Assembly: GCA_958295945.1 (NCBI GenBank)
Contig: OY282386.1
Coordinates: forward strand, 2,061,371 to 2,125,370
Origin: Candidatus Poribacteria bacterium
Lineage (GTDB): Bacteria > Poribacteria > WGA-4E > WGA-3G
DNA length: 64,000 nucleotides
Reading direction: 5' to 3'
Part shown: positions 63,978 to 64,000 of the stretch, one piece after another
Layout: every line of letters starts with the position of its first letter
Position numbering within the stretch: the stretch's first letter is position 1
The notes under the pieces: model-generated
Told to the model about the DNA's origin: nothing
What the model saw: only the letters and a program-made list of their open reading frames with translations
Databases searched by the model: none
Translations under genes and position numbers: made by a program

Positions 63978-64000
63978 CGGAATCTCCTATCTATTAGTGT

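Overview
This is a 64 kb chromosomal window from an AT-rich bacterium with a diderm (Gram-negative type) envelope. Supporting signs are Ccm-type cytochrome c maturation genes, ExbB/ExbD, a Wzz-type chain-length protein, several lipoproteins and a beta-rich envelope lipoprotein. Repeated Gfo/Idh/MocA oxidoreductases, a sugar-phosphate isomerase, an oligogalacturonate-lyase-like propeller, a sulfatase, a microcompartment shell gene and many short palindromic intergenic repeats together recall Candidatus Poribacteria or a related PVC/FCB-like lineage. That placement is inferred from gene content only. I saw no rRNA, tRNA or CRISPR array.

Layout. 1-2.7 kb: carbohydrate genes on the minus strand (oligogalacturonate-lyase-like, TIM-barrel isomerase, Gfo/Idh/MocA). 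2.8-3.9 kb: insertion-element debris, including an enolase 5' stub fused to a transposase-like tail. 4-8.2 kb: ccmAB and the two-gene 2-oxoacid:ferredoxin oxidoreductase korAB, each closed by an intrinsic terminator. 8.4-15.5 kb, minus strand: ccmE, ccmF, ccmH, a CcmI-like gene, a membrane protein, a HEAT-repeat protein, and a DNA methyltransferase whose partner nuclease is broken by a MITE and a stop codon. 15.8-22.1 kb: a DapA-family lyase, a HigB-like toxin unit whose downstream TPR protein begins like a HigA antitoxin, and three Gfo/Idh/MocA oxidoreductases. 22.2-30.5 kb: a coiled-coil membrane protein, a frameshifted lipoprotein, a VWA-domain membrane protein, a sulfatase, two uncharacterised genes and a MoxR ATPase. 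31-39.6 kb: housekeeping genes (ribosomal protein S1, metK-ahcY, a PfkB kinase, lipoamide dehydrogenase) plus a STAS-like orphan. 39.7-41.3 kb: gene-poor, with a second copy of the 3.7 kb leader element, an operator-like palindrome and a long hairpin. 41.3-45.8 kb: gltB. 46-51.8 kb: exbB-exbD-exbD and a very large envelope lipoprotein. 52-56.7 kb: a Wzz protein and small envelope proteins. 57-58.7 kb: a compact microcompartment set (shell protein, PduL, flavoprotein-like enzyme). 58.9-64 kb: TPR protein, phosphoesterase, membrane metallopeptidase, serpin lipoprotein and MsrP.

How genes work together. The ccm genes form a cytochrome c maturation pathway split over two sites, with a CXXXY-type CcmE; ccmC and ccmG are not in the window. 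metK and ahcY give SAM synthesis and S-adenosylhomocysteine recycling in one operon. ExbB/ExbD form a proton-driven energiser next to a large envelope lipoprotein. The microcompartment genes suggest aldehyde/acyl-CoA/acyl-phosphate chemistry inside a shell. The sugar oxidoreductases, lyase and sulfatase point to use of sulfated or acidic polysaccharides.

The most unusual observations are: (1) a HigB-like toxin next to a TPR protein with a HigA-like N-terminal arm; (2) a 112-bp MITE that inserted into a PD-(D/E)XK-like nuclease, where conceptual excision restores the reading frame exactly; (3) a 25-bp tandem duplication that frameshifts a lipoprotein signal peptide; (4) an in-frame TGA separating a conserved-looking protein from a winged-helix-like tail; (5) an inverted pair of transposon-end/promoter/start-codon cassettes 36 kb apart with iterated GTAC motifs.
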